A stretch of DNA of 64,000 nucleotides, taken from NCBI GenBank assembly GCA_000310025.1, contig FN649729.1, positions 4,533,216 through 4,597,215 on the forward strand, read 5' to 3'. The notes below the pieces were generated by a model that saw only the letters and a program-made list of their open reading frames with translations, was not told the DNA's origin and ran no database searches. The stretch comes from Ectocarpus siliculosus. Taxonomy: Eukaryota > Sar > Phaeophyceae > Ectocarpales > Ectocarpaceae. The position numbers were made by a program, and so were the translations under genes. Positions within the stretch are counted from its first letter, which is position 1. The number at the start of each line of letters is the position of its first letter. This document shows, piece after piece, positions 10,739 through 23,800 of the stretch.

Positions 10739-13700
10739 ATGAAGTTCACCACTGCTCTTGTCGGTGCGGGAGCGCTTTGCGCGAGCACAGACGCTTTCGT
10801 GCCCGCGGCGGTGCCTGCCAGCAGCAGCACGTTCGTTTCCAAACGCTCCGTCGTTGACGCCGCGGCGCCAGCGATACTCGCGTCGCGCGGCGGCGACGTC
10901 ATGATGAGCCTGGGAGGTGGGGGCTCCAAAAAGGGTGGACTCCCTCAGAGCGTGTCGTCGAAGATCACCAACATCTTCCGAGGGGGCAGCAGGAAGGGGT
11001 GAGCGAGAAATCCGACGCTAAAGCGACTTCAATCTGCCTTGTACGCGTATGAGGCACAGCGGTTCCGAACTCCCATTTTGGACAGCAGCGTGTTGCAGCC
11101 GACGTGCGGTGCTCTCGCCGGCCGTCGCGCCTCGGCAGCGTACCAGCTCTCTAACACCCCTTCCCAAGGTGTTTCTAGCTGGTTCACGCACTGTCTGAGA
11201 GTTGTGCAGCGTCAACGTTTTTCAGCACAGAAAATACTCGCAGCAAATGAGAAGCTCTGTCCCCAACGCCCCTTCTCTCTCTACATAATAGCAAAATAGT
11301 CACGGAGAGATGTGGGATGTGTGGGATTTTGGTTTCGAATCCTCAATCTTTCGCGTCTCCAAACCGACGCTGTTCATGCACCCAACGAGCGCTTAGCTTT
11401 CCTCCACACCGCCCACGACTCAACCCATTTGTGTCTCTGCCCTGTCGGCGTCGATCCTCCCTGCCATTTTTTTCTGCCCGCCATGAAAAAGTAACTCAAA
11501 CGGCGGGGGTGTAAATGGGGGCGGCGGGAACGGCAAGGTGCCTCCGCTCGGCGCATCTTCGTCTGCCGAGGGAGATGGAGAGAAGAAGGCCAAGGGCCTT
11601 GGTGTCATTTGGGCGGCATACATGAGCCTGCTGGCGTCGCAGCCGCTCCTCACCAAGTCGCTCACCTCCATGACCGGCTTCGCGCTCGGGGACCTGCTCG
11701 CTCAAAAGTTCATTGACAAGAAGGTGGGCTGGTTTTAGTCTGTTTTCGACTACTTGAGGACAACTTGTCCAATGAAAGGTATTGTGGCAGCAGCAGACAA
11801 GCAATTTTCGGTCCATCTCCGGCAGGCTGGCTGATAGCTGTACGACGACAGTACTGCTGCTGCAACCGACGATGAAGAATTGTCCGGATGTTTCGGTGAA
11901 GTACACATTCGGTTCTGGCAGCGGTCTGCAGTCTGCTGCTGTTGCTGCTGCTTCAGGCAAGCTGCTGCAAGCTGCTGGTTCAATATTACAATATAGTCAG
12001 TGGCGATATATGGTACAAGTAGACACAAGACGTCGTCGCTCCATACAGCAGTACATCGCCACTGCCACTTTTTGCACGTGCTACTTGCGGCAGCATATGA
12101 GTTGATCCGGTCGCTTCAAAGGACCGTTACGGTGTCTATGTTCCAGCAGTGGTGCGTTTTACCATGTCTACTGCTATCGTTTGTCTGTACCAGGAGTTAA
12201 AATAGTCGTGGAGGTCTTCGCTCTCTTCTGGAAATATACTTAGTCTCGTGGTGCGACTTTGTTGTTTTTTTCGACGGTGCGGTGTGGTTATCGAAACGCA
12301 CACCATGCGGAACCCCAGCATTTCGGGACTCAAGGGGTAGGGCAGTTTCTGGCGACATGTCCGTACTGTTGGCACTTGTTGCATTGCACCAGAGGATACA
12401 AAATGGGGTGCTGATATCATGCGTTCGGACAGGATTTGTCCTCTGGTGCAATGCAACAAGTGCCCACAGTGCGGGCATGTCGCCAAAACTGCCCTACCCC
12501 TTGAGTCCCGAAATATTGCCGTTCCGCGAGGTGTGCGTTTCGATAACCGCACCGTGGAAAAAACCGCACCGCGAACATCCCTGGTATTTACTGATGTTTA
12601 GCACCACCGCGATCTGGCGGCACCAAATCTAGACTACGGCAGTACACGAGTACCTTTGGTCACACCTCCCTGCGTGCCTTGATGAGCGTCATACTGAATT
12701 GCGTCAAAGCACGCACCGCTCCCGAGCACCGTACCAAGTAGTGCCGTGTTGACTACTGCTGTAGTGTTGGCACGTCACGCCACTCCATCACAATAGTGGG
12801 ACTGATGCGCCGCACGTACGTGTGGGGCAGGGAAAGTGCAGCAGTACGCGGCGACGTTGCCACAGCCCTCGGCAGCGCAACGCACGGCACCTCAATAATT
12901 TAGTGTACAGCAGTAGTAGTAGTTGCGCAGGTTACAGCAAGTTGGACGGATGGGGGCGAACTCGCAAGTGCAGTACAATAGTTTTTCTAAAGTAAATAGC
13001 AATAGCTTGCGCATGGTGGAGCGGTGGTTGGGCGACTGCAACGCCGAGAACAAAAATCGCTGTCCTTGCTCCGACAATGAAAAAGAGACAAGAGGGCTTC
13101 AGGCACAACTTCAGCGCCGGCACAAATTCCTCTTAACCACGGCGAATCCTGTCTCCCATGCAGTAAAGCTACTTGCAAGCGGATGTAATTTACGGACACA
13201 CGAGAAAATTCCCCGGGGCAAGTTTCGGACCTCGCTCCCAGCGATGACGGCTAGTGGTATAAGGAATGTTCTGGGCCACTATCTGAGTTGCTGTGTAACT
13301 GACGCCGGCGTTCGGGAGAGCAGGTTACTACGAGATTTTAGGTCAGGGTTGTTTGCACAGTCAACACCCCAACCCGCCCCAACATCTTGTTTGTACACTT
13401 TCCCAGCTATAATGTTCAGTCAGATGCACAAGATGGCCACCAAACGTTCTTGTAGAGCCTGTTGCCCACAGGGGAGAATCGCTGTGCGCTGCTCGGGAAA
13501 CCGTAGAAACACTGGTAGTGCTCGGCTAACACAGCGAATTCATCGCTAAGTAATCCTGGACTCTTGTCCGTGGATAGAGATGTATTCGCGGTGTTCTATT
13601 AGAAAAAAAAATAAGAATAGCAATGGTGCCACACAGGTTCCTCCCTCACACTGGTGCTTGGTATACATGAGCTGGACAGGAGGCTTGTTCGTTCGTTTTA

Positions 13701-15190
13701 CCTAAGCTTCGCCGTCCGGCTGTCGTTTCTCTAGGAGGAGATTGACCTACCCCGCCTCCTCAAGTTGGCGTCGTTCGGGGCCTTGATTCACGGATCGAGC
13801 GGTCACTTCTTCTACAACTTCCTGGACTCCAAGATCCCTGGCACGGCGGCCTTGACCGTCGCGAAGAAAGTGTTCATTGACCAGGTAAGTCCCGCATCCC
13901 GTGGTGCTACTGTTTGCAACGCTTCCACGCAACAGCTCGGTGTGGGAGGAGGATCTCGTATTTTGTGACTCGTGTGTTTCGTCATGGTGACAACCGAGAG
14001 GTTATCGAGAGATCTCGCAGGGTACGGGATGCACGTTGTATGATGTATAGGTTTTATGTTATCGTCGACAAGCTCCATACTCTGTGTGTGTTTTCGTCTT
14101 CTCTACTCGAATCCTGGCAGGTGCTGTGGAACCCCATCTTTGGATGCATGTTCTTCGGTTACATGGGTGCCGTAGATGGCATGGGCCCCAGCGGTATCTC
14201 GGAAAAGATCAAGAACAACCTGTGGACGTCGGTGAGTTTGACACGATAGGCTTGGTTTCCATATCGCTTTTGGTGCTGTTGAGACCATCAGACACGCTTG
14301 ACGCTAGCCGAGAGGGCCCCTCCATGCCATTCCAGTGAGTGGGAATGTTTTCGGTTGAAAAGTCTATTCGGTGAACGTACGCGACCACGCCCCCTAGCCG
14401 GTCTCATGTTTCGGCAGCTTAAGGTTGCGTGTTTTTTGTATCCCCGCGGACAACGTACCACATCAGCCCCAATAGCACATACGACGAAGACACATTCAAA
14501 ACTTCCGCCCATCAATGTGCCTTTTTCTTATACATGTTGAACGATAAAGTCATAGGAGGGTCATCTGTGCTACTCTAGTAGCGAATAGAACCTCGATAGC
14601 ACGCGGGCATCCCCCGCTTACAATAGTTCACACGACAGAACAGAGTTGGCTTTGTAGGAATGATGCGCAGCCAAGACGCTTGACGCAACCGGTTGTAAAC
14701 GTGTGCTCAACATCTCACGTGACAATTTTTACATGCTAAAGGACTTGCGTTGTACATTTACAATTATTCTGACCTCTACACTTCCGACTTCTCCTCTTCC
14801 TCACTGTTTCTGACGTAAGAATTCGGATTTACGAGATCCCAGGCAAGCCCATACAACAAGTAGTTATCGCCAAATATTGCCCTTCCTGGACGAAATGCTC
14901 CTACTGTGCAGCCCATCGTTCATGCTCATATGCTGAGTCGAAACCAACAGATGTAAGAGGGCAACAAATGAGAAACGCTTTAATTTTTCTGACGTGAAGC
15001 GCATGTGTCTTCCCGACCTTGCTGGTGTCGTTTTTGTATTCGGCCACAGGTGAAGGGATCGTGGACGGTGTGGCCCGTGGCGCACGCCATCAACTTCCGC
15101 ATGATCCCCACCTCGCAGCGGCTGCTGTACATCAACACTATCCAGATCTTTTACAACTGCTTCCTGAGCGTGATCGCCCAGCGGGAATAA
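10739..15190 (+). CDS. Mpv17/PMP22 family membrane protein with plastid-type presequence
   Basis: Five exons, 10739-10998, 11492-11723, 13735-13884, 14121-14231 and 15050-15190, give 297 residues in consistent phase. Residues 1-20 form a signal peptide ending in STDAF|VPAAV, an AF-type junction typical of stramenopile plastid targeting. A Gly/Ser-rich linker (LGGGGSKKGG) follows. The Mpv17/PMP22 domain covers about residues 120-297: WAAYMSLLASQPLLTKSLTS, GDLLAQKFID, GSSGHFFYNFLD, KKVFIDQVLWNP and the C-terminal signature WTVWPVAHAINFRMIP followed by a last helix. Family members are four-helix proteins of inner mitochondrial, peroxisomal and sometimes plastid membranes, thought to act as channels. 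The acceptor before exon 2 (ATGAAAAAG|T) is unusual but is preceded by a pyrimidine tract and is the one that keeps phase. Intron 2 is 2 kb and carries the inverted fossil at 12275-12571. Confidence 0.88.
12275..12571. mobile_element. inverted pair of fossil fragments, possible retroelement Gag zinc knuckle
   Basis: Two arms, about 12275-12396 and 12435-12571, are inverted copies of each other at roughly 85-90% identity, separated by a loop of about 38 bases. A CCHC-type zinc-knuckle-like peptide (CNKC....GHVA) is partly legible in each arm, on the minus strand in the left arm and the plus strand in the right. Such knuckles are typical of LTR-retrotransposon Gag proteins, though LINE ORF1 and some cellular proteins have them too. 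The piece is broken and much shorter than an element; no LTRs, protease or polymerase were seen. It lies in intron 2 of the Mpv17-family gene. Confidence 0.5.
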
Positions 15191-16690
15191 GCTACAAAAG
15201 CCTTTGAGGAGGCGTAAGTAGTGACGATGGGTTGGAGCGAACTGGAGGTTCCGTTCTTTTATCAAGGGGGGGGGGGGGGGGACCTTTGCACGGCCTCTCC
15301 GATCGGTTTAGGGGCACGTAATTATGGTGAGGCGGGAGTACAGGGGACTAGTGTTTTTCCCTATTGGTCACACTTGTAGTATTCTCGCGTTGTCTTTGTT
15401 TACTCGTTCTACACATTGCCCCCCCCCCCCCTCTGCTAAAACAGGAAGGTCCGTGGGGGTCTCGACCTGTGGAAGGTTCACCCACACTTAACCGTGGTGT
15501 AGGCCGTTTTGCTTCAGCACACGCCGTCGATTGAAATGGCAGCCGAACAATTTTAAGACGAGGGTGCCCTAAGCCGCCGGCACTCTCCTCATGTTGTTTT
15601 GTCTCTTTTTGCCCTGCTCTGTTTCAATGCTTTTCAATGCTATTTTAACGCTGTGGCCCCTCGGAGGCAGCCGGTGTTCACGATTGGTTGTAAGTGGTTA
15701 TTCGATCACGTCTTTTTGTGCTTCTGTGGCTCAACATCAAATAGGAGACCTTCTCCTTTTGGTCGTGTTGGGCATGTTCCGTGTGTGAACGTTCCACGCA
15801 AGAGGAGGGAACTCTTGACAGAGGCTGGTGGATGGTGGACATATGGACTACGGGCTACCATCTTCACCCAAATGCCAAGCGAGTCTGCCATTTGTTGCCT
15901 GCTGCGTCGATGCAGTGGGCAACAATAGTGTAGCTGTTACGCGTGTCCTCCCGCACGCGCATACACGCTGGATTCGCCGAAATACGTGTAACTTCGTAAC
16001 TTCGGATTCGGAATTTTTTTAGTGAGACTGGGGCTTCACAAGGCTCTCATGTACGAGCGTGGCCACACGCCAGTCTATCATTTCTCTCTGTCGACAATCT
16101 CTTCTGCCAGATTTTTCCCGAAAACGATGATATGCCAAAACGTTGTGCCAGTCGTTTCGCTTGACCAAGTATGTATTTGAAGCTCAGGTTCGTTTTATTT
16201 CTTCATCATTATCCTGTTGACCCATGTACTTCATGGCTGGTAGAGGGAACCTTTCTTTGCGGTCGTCCACATACACCTATGTGTCACAGAAGCTATCGAT
16301 TCAGATGGTTTCGTCCTACTTTGAGCGTAACAGCGACTGGCTAGGGTCCAATTAGTTGCGTTCATGTCATGGTCAGTTTCATGATCTTCTACGGTTGGAG
16401 TCAAGGGGGGACTAATCAAGGTGGGTCTAACCGTACATCGACTCACAGGTTGTTAGCTCTCTTAGTGTGGTCAAAGTCTCTTCCTTCCGAATTGATTGGC
16501 CGTATTGAGTAAACACGAGAGGGACGAGACCCCATAGAGGGCGTCCCGTCTCTGATTCAGGTACTACAGTATACCCAAAAGTATACCCTAGCCCTCCTCA
16601 AACCATCGCGAGATGGAATAAATGTTACCGTACTTAGCGCACGTGCATGCTACCTTGACGTATGATACATGAGGAAAAATAAATACACTC

Positions 16691-16715
16691 AGAAAGACTA
16701 CCCGTTCGAGATATA
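16691..16715 (+). repeat. dispersed repeat shared with 44944-44968
   Basis: A 25-base word containing AAGACTACCCGTTCGAGATA occurs here and at 44944-44968 with similar flanks (AAATA-rich before, CGAA.GGGA after). It is probably the conserved core of a longer dispersed repeat of about 70 bases. Confidence 0.6.
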
Positions 16716-16766
16716 CTCACATTCGAACGGGACGTGGTGGTGCATCATGGAGGAGGTGACCTTAGG

Positions 16767-16976
16767 TATCGCACTCTTCGGCTTGCTTGGACCTATTTTC
16801 AATAAATACTCCAGGACGAAGAGGATATTGTGCACATCAAACGTATTTCGGAAAGCTCTAGACGAGCTCATTCTTCTGCTGTCATTTTCGTTTCACCACT
16901 CTTTCACTCTTTTCTGCTGTGGAGTAAATCGAGCTTTGAAAATCAGTCCAGGGGGTGTGCTATCTTATGTCAACGG
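16767..16976 (+). mobile_element. old copy of the 217-bp MITE
   Basis: The segment carries the family's landmarks in order: GACCTATTTTCAA, CTCCAGGACGAAGAGGAT, CGTATTTCGGAAAGCTCT, CTGTGGAGTAAATCGAGC and TTGAAAATCAGTCCAGGGGG, ending TATGTCAACGG|TA. It is clearly diverged from the two young copies, especially at the left end. Confidence 0.6.
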
Positions 16977-17886
16977 TATCTTGCGAAACTATATGCTAGT
17001 CCGGCGACCTCGTTTATTTGCCGCACAGAGTTCCACCCCACAAAAAAATTGAAGGTCAATGGAGGATCCCACAACACCTCTCCCGCCACCCCTCTCTCGC
17101 CGACGAGAGAGAGACTAGAGACGAGAGCAATCGGACGGAGATGCTGCATGTGAGCTGACTGCGGACTGCGGTACGGAGAATTTAATCTTGTTTTTCGTCC
17201 GCTTCTTCTGTGAATAAACAGCCTAAACAGCCTCGGGAACCTTCTGAAACCCCTCTCAGCCTCAGCTCTCCCTTTCCGCGTGCTGTCCGCTGTGCAGTTC
17301 GGCTGCTAAGCTCCTTCGCAACCCGAGCTCAACCCCCCCCGGTACGCCATGTTTCTTGTGATTCCCGTACAGCTAGAAACCCTCGCTTGCGTCGATGAAA
17401 TAACTACCAGGGAATGCCGCGTTTTGATGATCCGTGCGATTGTGTGAGCTCACGTTTTTTTAACCTGTGCGGTGGACAGCAAGCCTGCCCGCCCTTGATT
17501 GCATCCTGAGCTGTTGCCGCTACGTTTCCATCCATGCCCACAGCAGTATTGCACAGGGGGCGTTTGCCGTAAGTGCAGGTTCGGCTCTCTACACAGGCCG
17601 AAATCGTGTGAAGGATTGAAGAGACAAGTATGCTTCGTACAACGCACACCATCGAGCGTGCCCTCGATGAAGGCAAACAAACGCATTGCAACGCCACCGC
17701 TGATGCCTCGCTCGCTGGGGCCATGTCCCGCCATCATGTTGAATTCGTTCCAAGGTGCATCACTGGTGTGTACTTGAATCAGCGCGCAAAGAAGAAACTC
17801 AGAGCTCTCCTCCATGTTCCCATCGTATGGTTTCGCGGGTACAGGCCATCCTCTGTTTTTGAACCGCTAGCTGGAGGAGCGCGAAT

Positions 17887-20800
17887 ATGGCGATGGCTGT
17901 GTCGGCGCAGCTGGTGAACCTCTCGGCGAAGGCGGAGCTCAAGCTGGTGGAGGCCGTGGCCAAGGCGATGCCTTCAGGCCAGGTGCAGTCTTTGACTCGT
18001 CAGTTTTGGGCACGTTTACCGCACGGATGGGTCGTCGGGGTATGATTGCAGTAGGAGGTGGTATCTTGTGTACGTAAAGTACCCCGACATACAACACACT
18101 TGGGGGTAATTCGCAATTGCTGCTTTGTGGCATCAGCTACTCGTTTGGGAGGAATGGAAACTTACCGAGTTGGAGAGATGGCGCACCCCCGTGTTACCTT
18201 TTTTTCTCTAGCTTATTTCTCCACAACAACTAGGAGGGTTCGAACACCAACCGATACCTCCCAGGAAAGCCCTCGACGAGATGTTTCCAAAACTACCCTT
18301 TTCGGCCGTCGCACCCCGCTGTTGTGGAGAAATACGCTACTTCGTACTCTCGTTCGACTGCTGTGGGTATATCTCGAATGGGTAGTCTTTCTGTGTGTGT
18401 TTTTATTATTCCTTTATTACTCTCAACACGCGGGTGCCACCTCTCCGACATTTACGAGTATTGAAGCGCCATCAGGGGCGTACTGCTGTAGGAGGATCGA
18501 GCTCTCCGCTTGGTTGTCATTTCTTGTGCACAGGATTGCAAATGTCCAAGTGTAGTGCATCCATCGGTTGTTGCATTAGGGCATCATGCGAATACAGCAT
18601 GTATCATCGCCAAATGATACAATCGTCATGTATGCACACGGTTTCGATTCGACGGTCGGCAGTTTCCCGATTTCTTTGCGCACAGCTCGTCTTCTGCCAA
18701 AGGCAGCGACAAAGGCCGACCAAGGCCGACGCGGCGGACAGTTCTTGCCGTCACGACGTTGTTGTGCCATGCCTGCCTTTCAGTCAATTCGTTGCAGACC
18801 TCACTTCCCTGTTTTTTTCGTCCCATTTATTACGGGCGCCTGCTGACACCCCCTTTCGAAACATGGTACGCGTTGTAATGCATCGGCCGGGGTCACACGG
18901 GAGGAATTCCTCCTGCGATGCTTGCCCTCATGGCTTGGCTTGCCGCGAGAGGAATTCCCGCCCCTCTTTGTTGTGTTTACCCACGACTTTGTGCTTTTCA
19001 ATGCCGCGTTAGGATTTGTTCACTGCGGCGAGATTCGAACCCACAACATGTGTAGAGCCGGAACTTACAAAACTTTCCAACTGAACTCAACCACGGTTGT
19101 GCGACCCAGCCAATTGTTGTGTGCACTCACGACTGCGCGTTTTTCACTAGCAAATTGTTTTAGTGCTTTGTGGGTGTTCATCGGCACTAGCTTGAAAGCT
19201 CCCTCTACTCTGACCCCTTGACACGAACAGGCACAGTTCTCCAAGGCTTGCACGGCGTTGATAACGAACGCGAACGCGCCGGATCTGATCCGGAAGGTTT
19301 TGGAGCAGAGGAACGTCATCCTGGAGATGAGCAAAACCGACGGTGAGCGAAGAGCGACGAATCTGTTGAATGCACTCCGTGATGTGAATTAGGTGGGAAC
19401 GGGGAGCAATGCCAAAGCACACTCGTCAAGTAGTTGCGCTTGCTGGCCGTGTGGCAATCGAATTGTGTCCTAGTAGCGCGGAAACGAATGGGCTTCGATG
19501 TTTCTGTCTTTGCGCGAGTGGTCGCACACCCGTGTACACTGGGCCCGTGTGGTTACTTTTGTTGCGCTGATGAATGGTACACACGCGATGTACATAAGCG
19601 TCTATTTAATCGAGTGCCCGAGTGCGTATTCGAATGTCTTACTGGTTGGGCCCGCGTGCTGTGCAACGCGAAAGAAGGTTGTAAGTTGGTATTTGTCTGT
19701 GGCACGATGAGGGTACCCTGTCTCTGAGTTGCAAGTTGTTGCTGACATCGGACATCGGCACAGACGAGAAACGACTCTGTTGGATTTGTAGCTTTTTTGC
19801 GAAACGAACCCCAAAACATGTCGTGAACATATCGGAACCATCCTGGACTTCGATGACACCTGGATTGGCAATCAATGCGAATTTCCTCAGCGTAGGATGG
19901 TTGGCAAACACTGACAGCGACGCCGAATACACGAGTAGCAGACACCAGCTGGTAACCTTGGGGGACCATCTTCCAACGCGCTACGGTTTCCGGGCGCCGG
20001 CACTGATGCCGCCGCCGCCGCCGCCGCCGCTGCTGCTGCTGCTGCTTCTTTCCATCGCGGACCGCAGACGTGGAGGGGTGCTTCGGCATCCTCTTCTCTC
20101 TCTTGTTCAAGACGGATAACCCGAAGGCGGCGGTGCCCGCGCTTTCGATGGAGATCGCGACCAAGGTCCTGGAGAAGGTCGATGACAGGGCGCCTCTTCG
20201 GCTAAAATTGTGAGAGACAACGAAACGAGGTTGTATTTTTTTTTTCTTGCGCCGTTGGTTCGGGCGTCGTTGGCGCTGCTGTTGTGCGTTATTGATGAGA
20301 GTGGAAGGTCTGTTGTGCGTATAGATGACGAGTGAAGGTTGGGATCCTGCGATTGACTGCCGACAGCAGGACGCCATCCTTTCCTAGACGCGTGGAGATC
20401 GTGTTTGCACTGTCGCAAGCTAGAGACATGCGACAGTAGTCGCGCGTCGCAACACACCCCTTGGTTGAGTCATTTGGGCGCGTCGTCATACTACCCCCTT
20501 GGAAACAGATTGCTGCTGTGCCTTGGCACTCTGGCGAAGAGTTAAGCACGGTAAGTGTTAATTGAAGCAAAACAAAGGATGTGCCTCCAAAGCCCAGTTG
20601 TTTCTTTTGTAGAAGTTGCTTGGCACGTGCCACCACGTGCTCTTTCGTGTGCTATTTTTTCCCCTTACTCTGTCTAGTGTGGCCAAAGCCCTCGTATTCT
20701 TCAAGTCAAATACTCGAAACTGGTTTGAAGCTGATGTTGGTGTTTTGTTGTTTTTCCAGGGTGACCAACCTCTACAACATGCTGCCCGTTCGCACGGCGG

Positions 20801-23800
20801 GGCAGCTGGAGGTTCTGCTCTTGGTAATCCGCTACGCTAAAGAGGCCAAACTCGTGGCCATGCTCTCCTCCTTCTTTGCGGGCGTGGACGACTGGATCAA
20901 GGTCAGCTCTGGGCGGGATGTCAGCTCTCGGCGGGATGTTGTGTTTTTGTCGTGTCTACAGTTGTCGGGGTACCTCTCTTGCCGCTAAGCGATGATGGTG
21001 GCAGTGGTTGTGTGGGTACCGCTAGCGCTGGTGGTGGCCTAGTGGGGGGTATTGGCGGAGCTTGACGAAGTGCTGCTGTAGCACATGGCGTATCCCATTT
21101 CAGGTGTACGCGTGTGGTTCCTTCAGGGCGCGTCACCTACCCGACCTAGTTGATTAGTGTGATGCACTGCTAGAGTATAACACCTTCCAATTTCTCTGGC
21201 GAGTGTCCCATTTGCATGTGTTCATTTGTCCAGAGACCACACGGCCCGCAATTTCCCGTTTCCGCCATGACATCATAGTCGAGGACATATACTCGCACTT
21301 ACCTTGCCTAACTCCTGCCTTTTTGCCGCTGTGCTACTTGTACTGGGAATCTACAAGGGATGGGAGTTGTCGGTGGCAGATCAGCGCCGGTTGTACCTGC
21401 TCATATCGGACACGCTTGGAAGTGAGGGGAAGGCGGTCGAGTCTCAAAAGGTAATTTTTTTGTCTCCCCCCCCCCCCCAACCCCCCCCAATCTTTAAAAA
21501 ACCGGGGGGCCAAGGGTGAAAAAAAAACCAATGGGCCTATGGGGGGCCACCAGGCCCGTTTTTTTATTGGGGAAGAACTTTTTTCCCCCTGGAAAAAACC
21601 CTGACCCCCGGCCCTCCCCCCTAATAAGGGNNNNNNNNNNNNNNNNNNNNNNNNNNNNNNNNNNNNNNNNNNNNNNNNNNNNNNNNNNNNNNNNNNNNNN
21701 NNNNNNNNNNNNNNNNNNNNNNNNNNNNNNGGGGGTCCTTTTTTTCCCTTAAAGGAAAATGGGGGCCGGGGTTTTGGGGGGTCCCCTTAGGGGGGGGGGG
21801 GCCTTTTGGGGGGTTTTGGGGGGACCTTAAAAAAGGGTTTTTTTACCCAAGGGGTTTTCCCTTTTGGGGGGTGGGGGGGGGTTTTTTTGGGGGGGGTTCC
21901 CTTCCCCCCCTTGTTGGTTTGGGGGGAGCCCTGGTGGGGTTAAAACCCTTCCAATTTTTTTGGGGGGGTTTCCCTTTTGCATGTTTTTTTTTTCCCGGGG
22001 CCCCCCGGGCCCAAATTTTCCGTTTTCCCCCAGAAATTTTTTTGGGGGAAAATATTTTGCCCTTTCCTTTGCCAAACCCCCCCTTTTTGGCCGGTGGTTT
22101 TTTTTTTGGGGAATTTCAAAAGGGGGGGGGTTTTTGGGGGGAAATTAGGCCCGGTTTTTCCCTTTTTTTTTGGCCCCCCTTGGAAAGGGGGGGAAGGGGG
22201 GGGGTTTTCAAAAAGTAATTTTTTTTTTCCCCCCCCCCCCCCCCCCCCCCCCGATGCTTACATGAGCGGGTGGTCGATGGTTGACATAGTACCATATGGC
22301 CATATGGTGGCCAACGAGGCCTGTTTCATGATCGGGGACGAGCTTTATGCACCGTGGAAGAATCCATGACCCGTGCACGTACCGCATATGACGGAGGTGG
22401 AACAGACCAGCGATAGTGCCTTTTTATGTGTGCATCTCGTTAACAATGTGTCATGGTCATTCCTGGCACTAGTGGTCACTGCTGGACGAGGCTCATTCGC
22501 TGTTGCAACGTTCGTTGCTGAAGTGTCTCACACGTAGCGCACGATTGTGGACATCACTATGAAGACGCCGATACCCGCGCCGTCTGTGAGGGATCTACTC
22601 ACTTCGTGTTCATTGCACGTAATCCCCTTCCTTACGCTCTCGATGTATTCCCACCTTTCGAACTCTCGATTGATGGTTATATTTGTACTGCTTGAGAGTG
22701 CTCTGGTTTTTCGTAGTTAACCGTGTATCTGCACCTGGCCCATTTTCTTGGCACGTGTTGCGTGCGTGTTCAGTTTCTGATGAAGTACTTGGCGACGTAC
22801 GACGGTGCGACCACCGCGGAGCTGGCCGAGGTTAAAGCGGCGGCGGTGAGGGGGTGCATCGGCGCCGTCAAGTCCCCAATCGTCAGCTTTACCGAGCAGG
22901 TGTGACGTGGAAAATGGCACGGCTGTGGCATCAATTACTGTAGAGTCCTTGGGTTGGGATCAAAATTCGGCGAAGCCGAGATCATTGGTGCTCTTTGAGA
23001 ACGCTTGACTGACTTGACTTTGAACTGTGTAGAGTCTCTCCTTGTCAACGGCTCAGACGTGTGACTTCGTGTGTATTCGACTAACCTCCGTTTGAAGCGA
23101 GCGTGCAACGTTTCTGGGTGCCGTCGTGCATCTGATACAGTATGGCGTTGGTGTAGCACGGCTATGCTTGTCAATGGTATCAATGCAAACTCTACGTACA
23201 CAACAGCAGTGTCACCTTCGTAGCGCAGAGGGCTAATCAGCAATGTAGATGTAGGGTTGCTAGGGTTTTTAATGGTCTGGTAAATGCTCGTGCTATGGTC
23301 ACCGTGTGGATGGATACCGTATATGACACAAGATAACACACCCCCTGGACCGATTTTCAAAGCTCGATTACTCCACGACGAAGAGGATGCATAAATGAAA
23401 CAATACGTTTTCGAACAGCTCTCGACGAGACGGTTCCAACGCCGCCGTTTTCGGCGCTGTGACTCTTTCTGCTGTTGAGAAATCGAGCTTTGAAAATCGG
23501 CCAAGGGGGTGTGTTATCTTGTGTCATATACGGTATACGGAGTACATGCATACTCCGGTCGGGGGCGTGGGTTTGATTTTCCGCACTGCAGCAGTATTGG
23601 ACCCGGACCATTAACCACACCCATAGAAATATGCATATGGGCTGTAGGTGAAGACGTGGTGTGTGCAAAGCTTGGTGGCAGAAGCCACGACTGCCTTGTC
23701 CCAAACGGATATGCGCAGTTCGTGAGCACCCGTTGCGATGACTTGATCCCTCCCTTTCGTCTTGGTTCCCTCGTCGCCACTACAATACATACCTCGGCAA

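Larger units (their letters stand above)
15191..17886. other. intergenic region upstream of eIF3m
   Basis: No coding region was recognised. The stretch holds a poly-G run near 15267, a poly-C run near 15420, a dispersed repeat word at 16691-16715, an old MITE copy at 16767-16976 and the eIF3m promoter and leader. Confidence 0.5.

Noticed and set aside
19553-20377. 274-codon minus-strand frame opposite eIF3m exon 3
   Set aside because: It is antisense to a well-supported exon, contains poly-Gln/Arg from a CCG/CTG tract, and has no recognisable domain.
21864-22369. Gly/Phe/Pro-rich open frames around the N gap
   Set aside because: They are artefacts of homopolymer-inflated low-quality sequence.
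22935-23504. 189-codon minus-strand frame beginning MADFQSS
   Set aside because: Its first third is the body of MITE copy A and recurs in copy B (40837-41238) because the DNA repeats, not because the protein is conserved.
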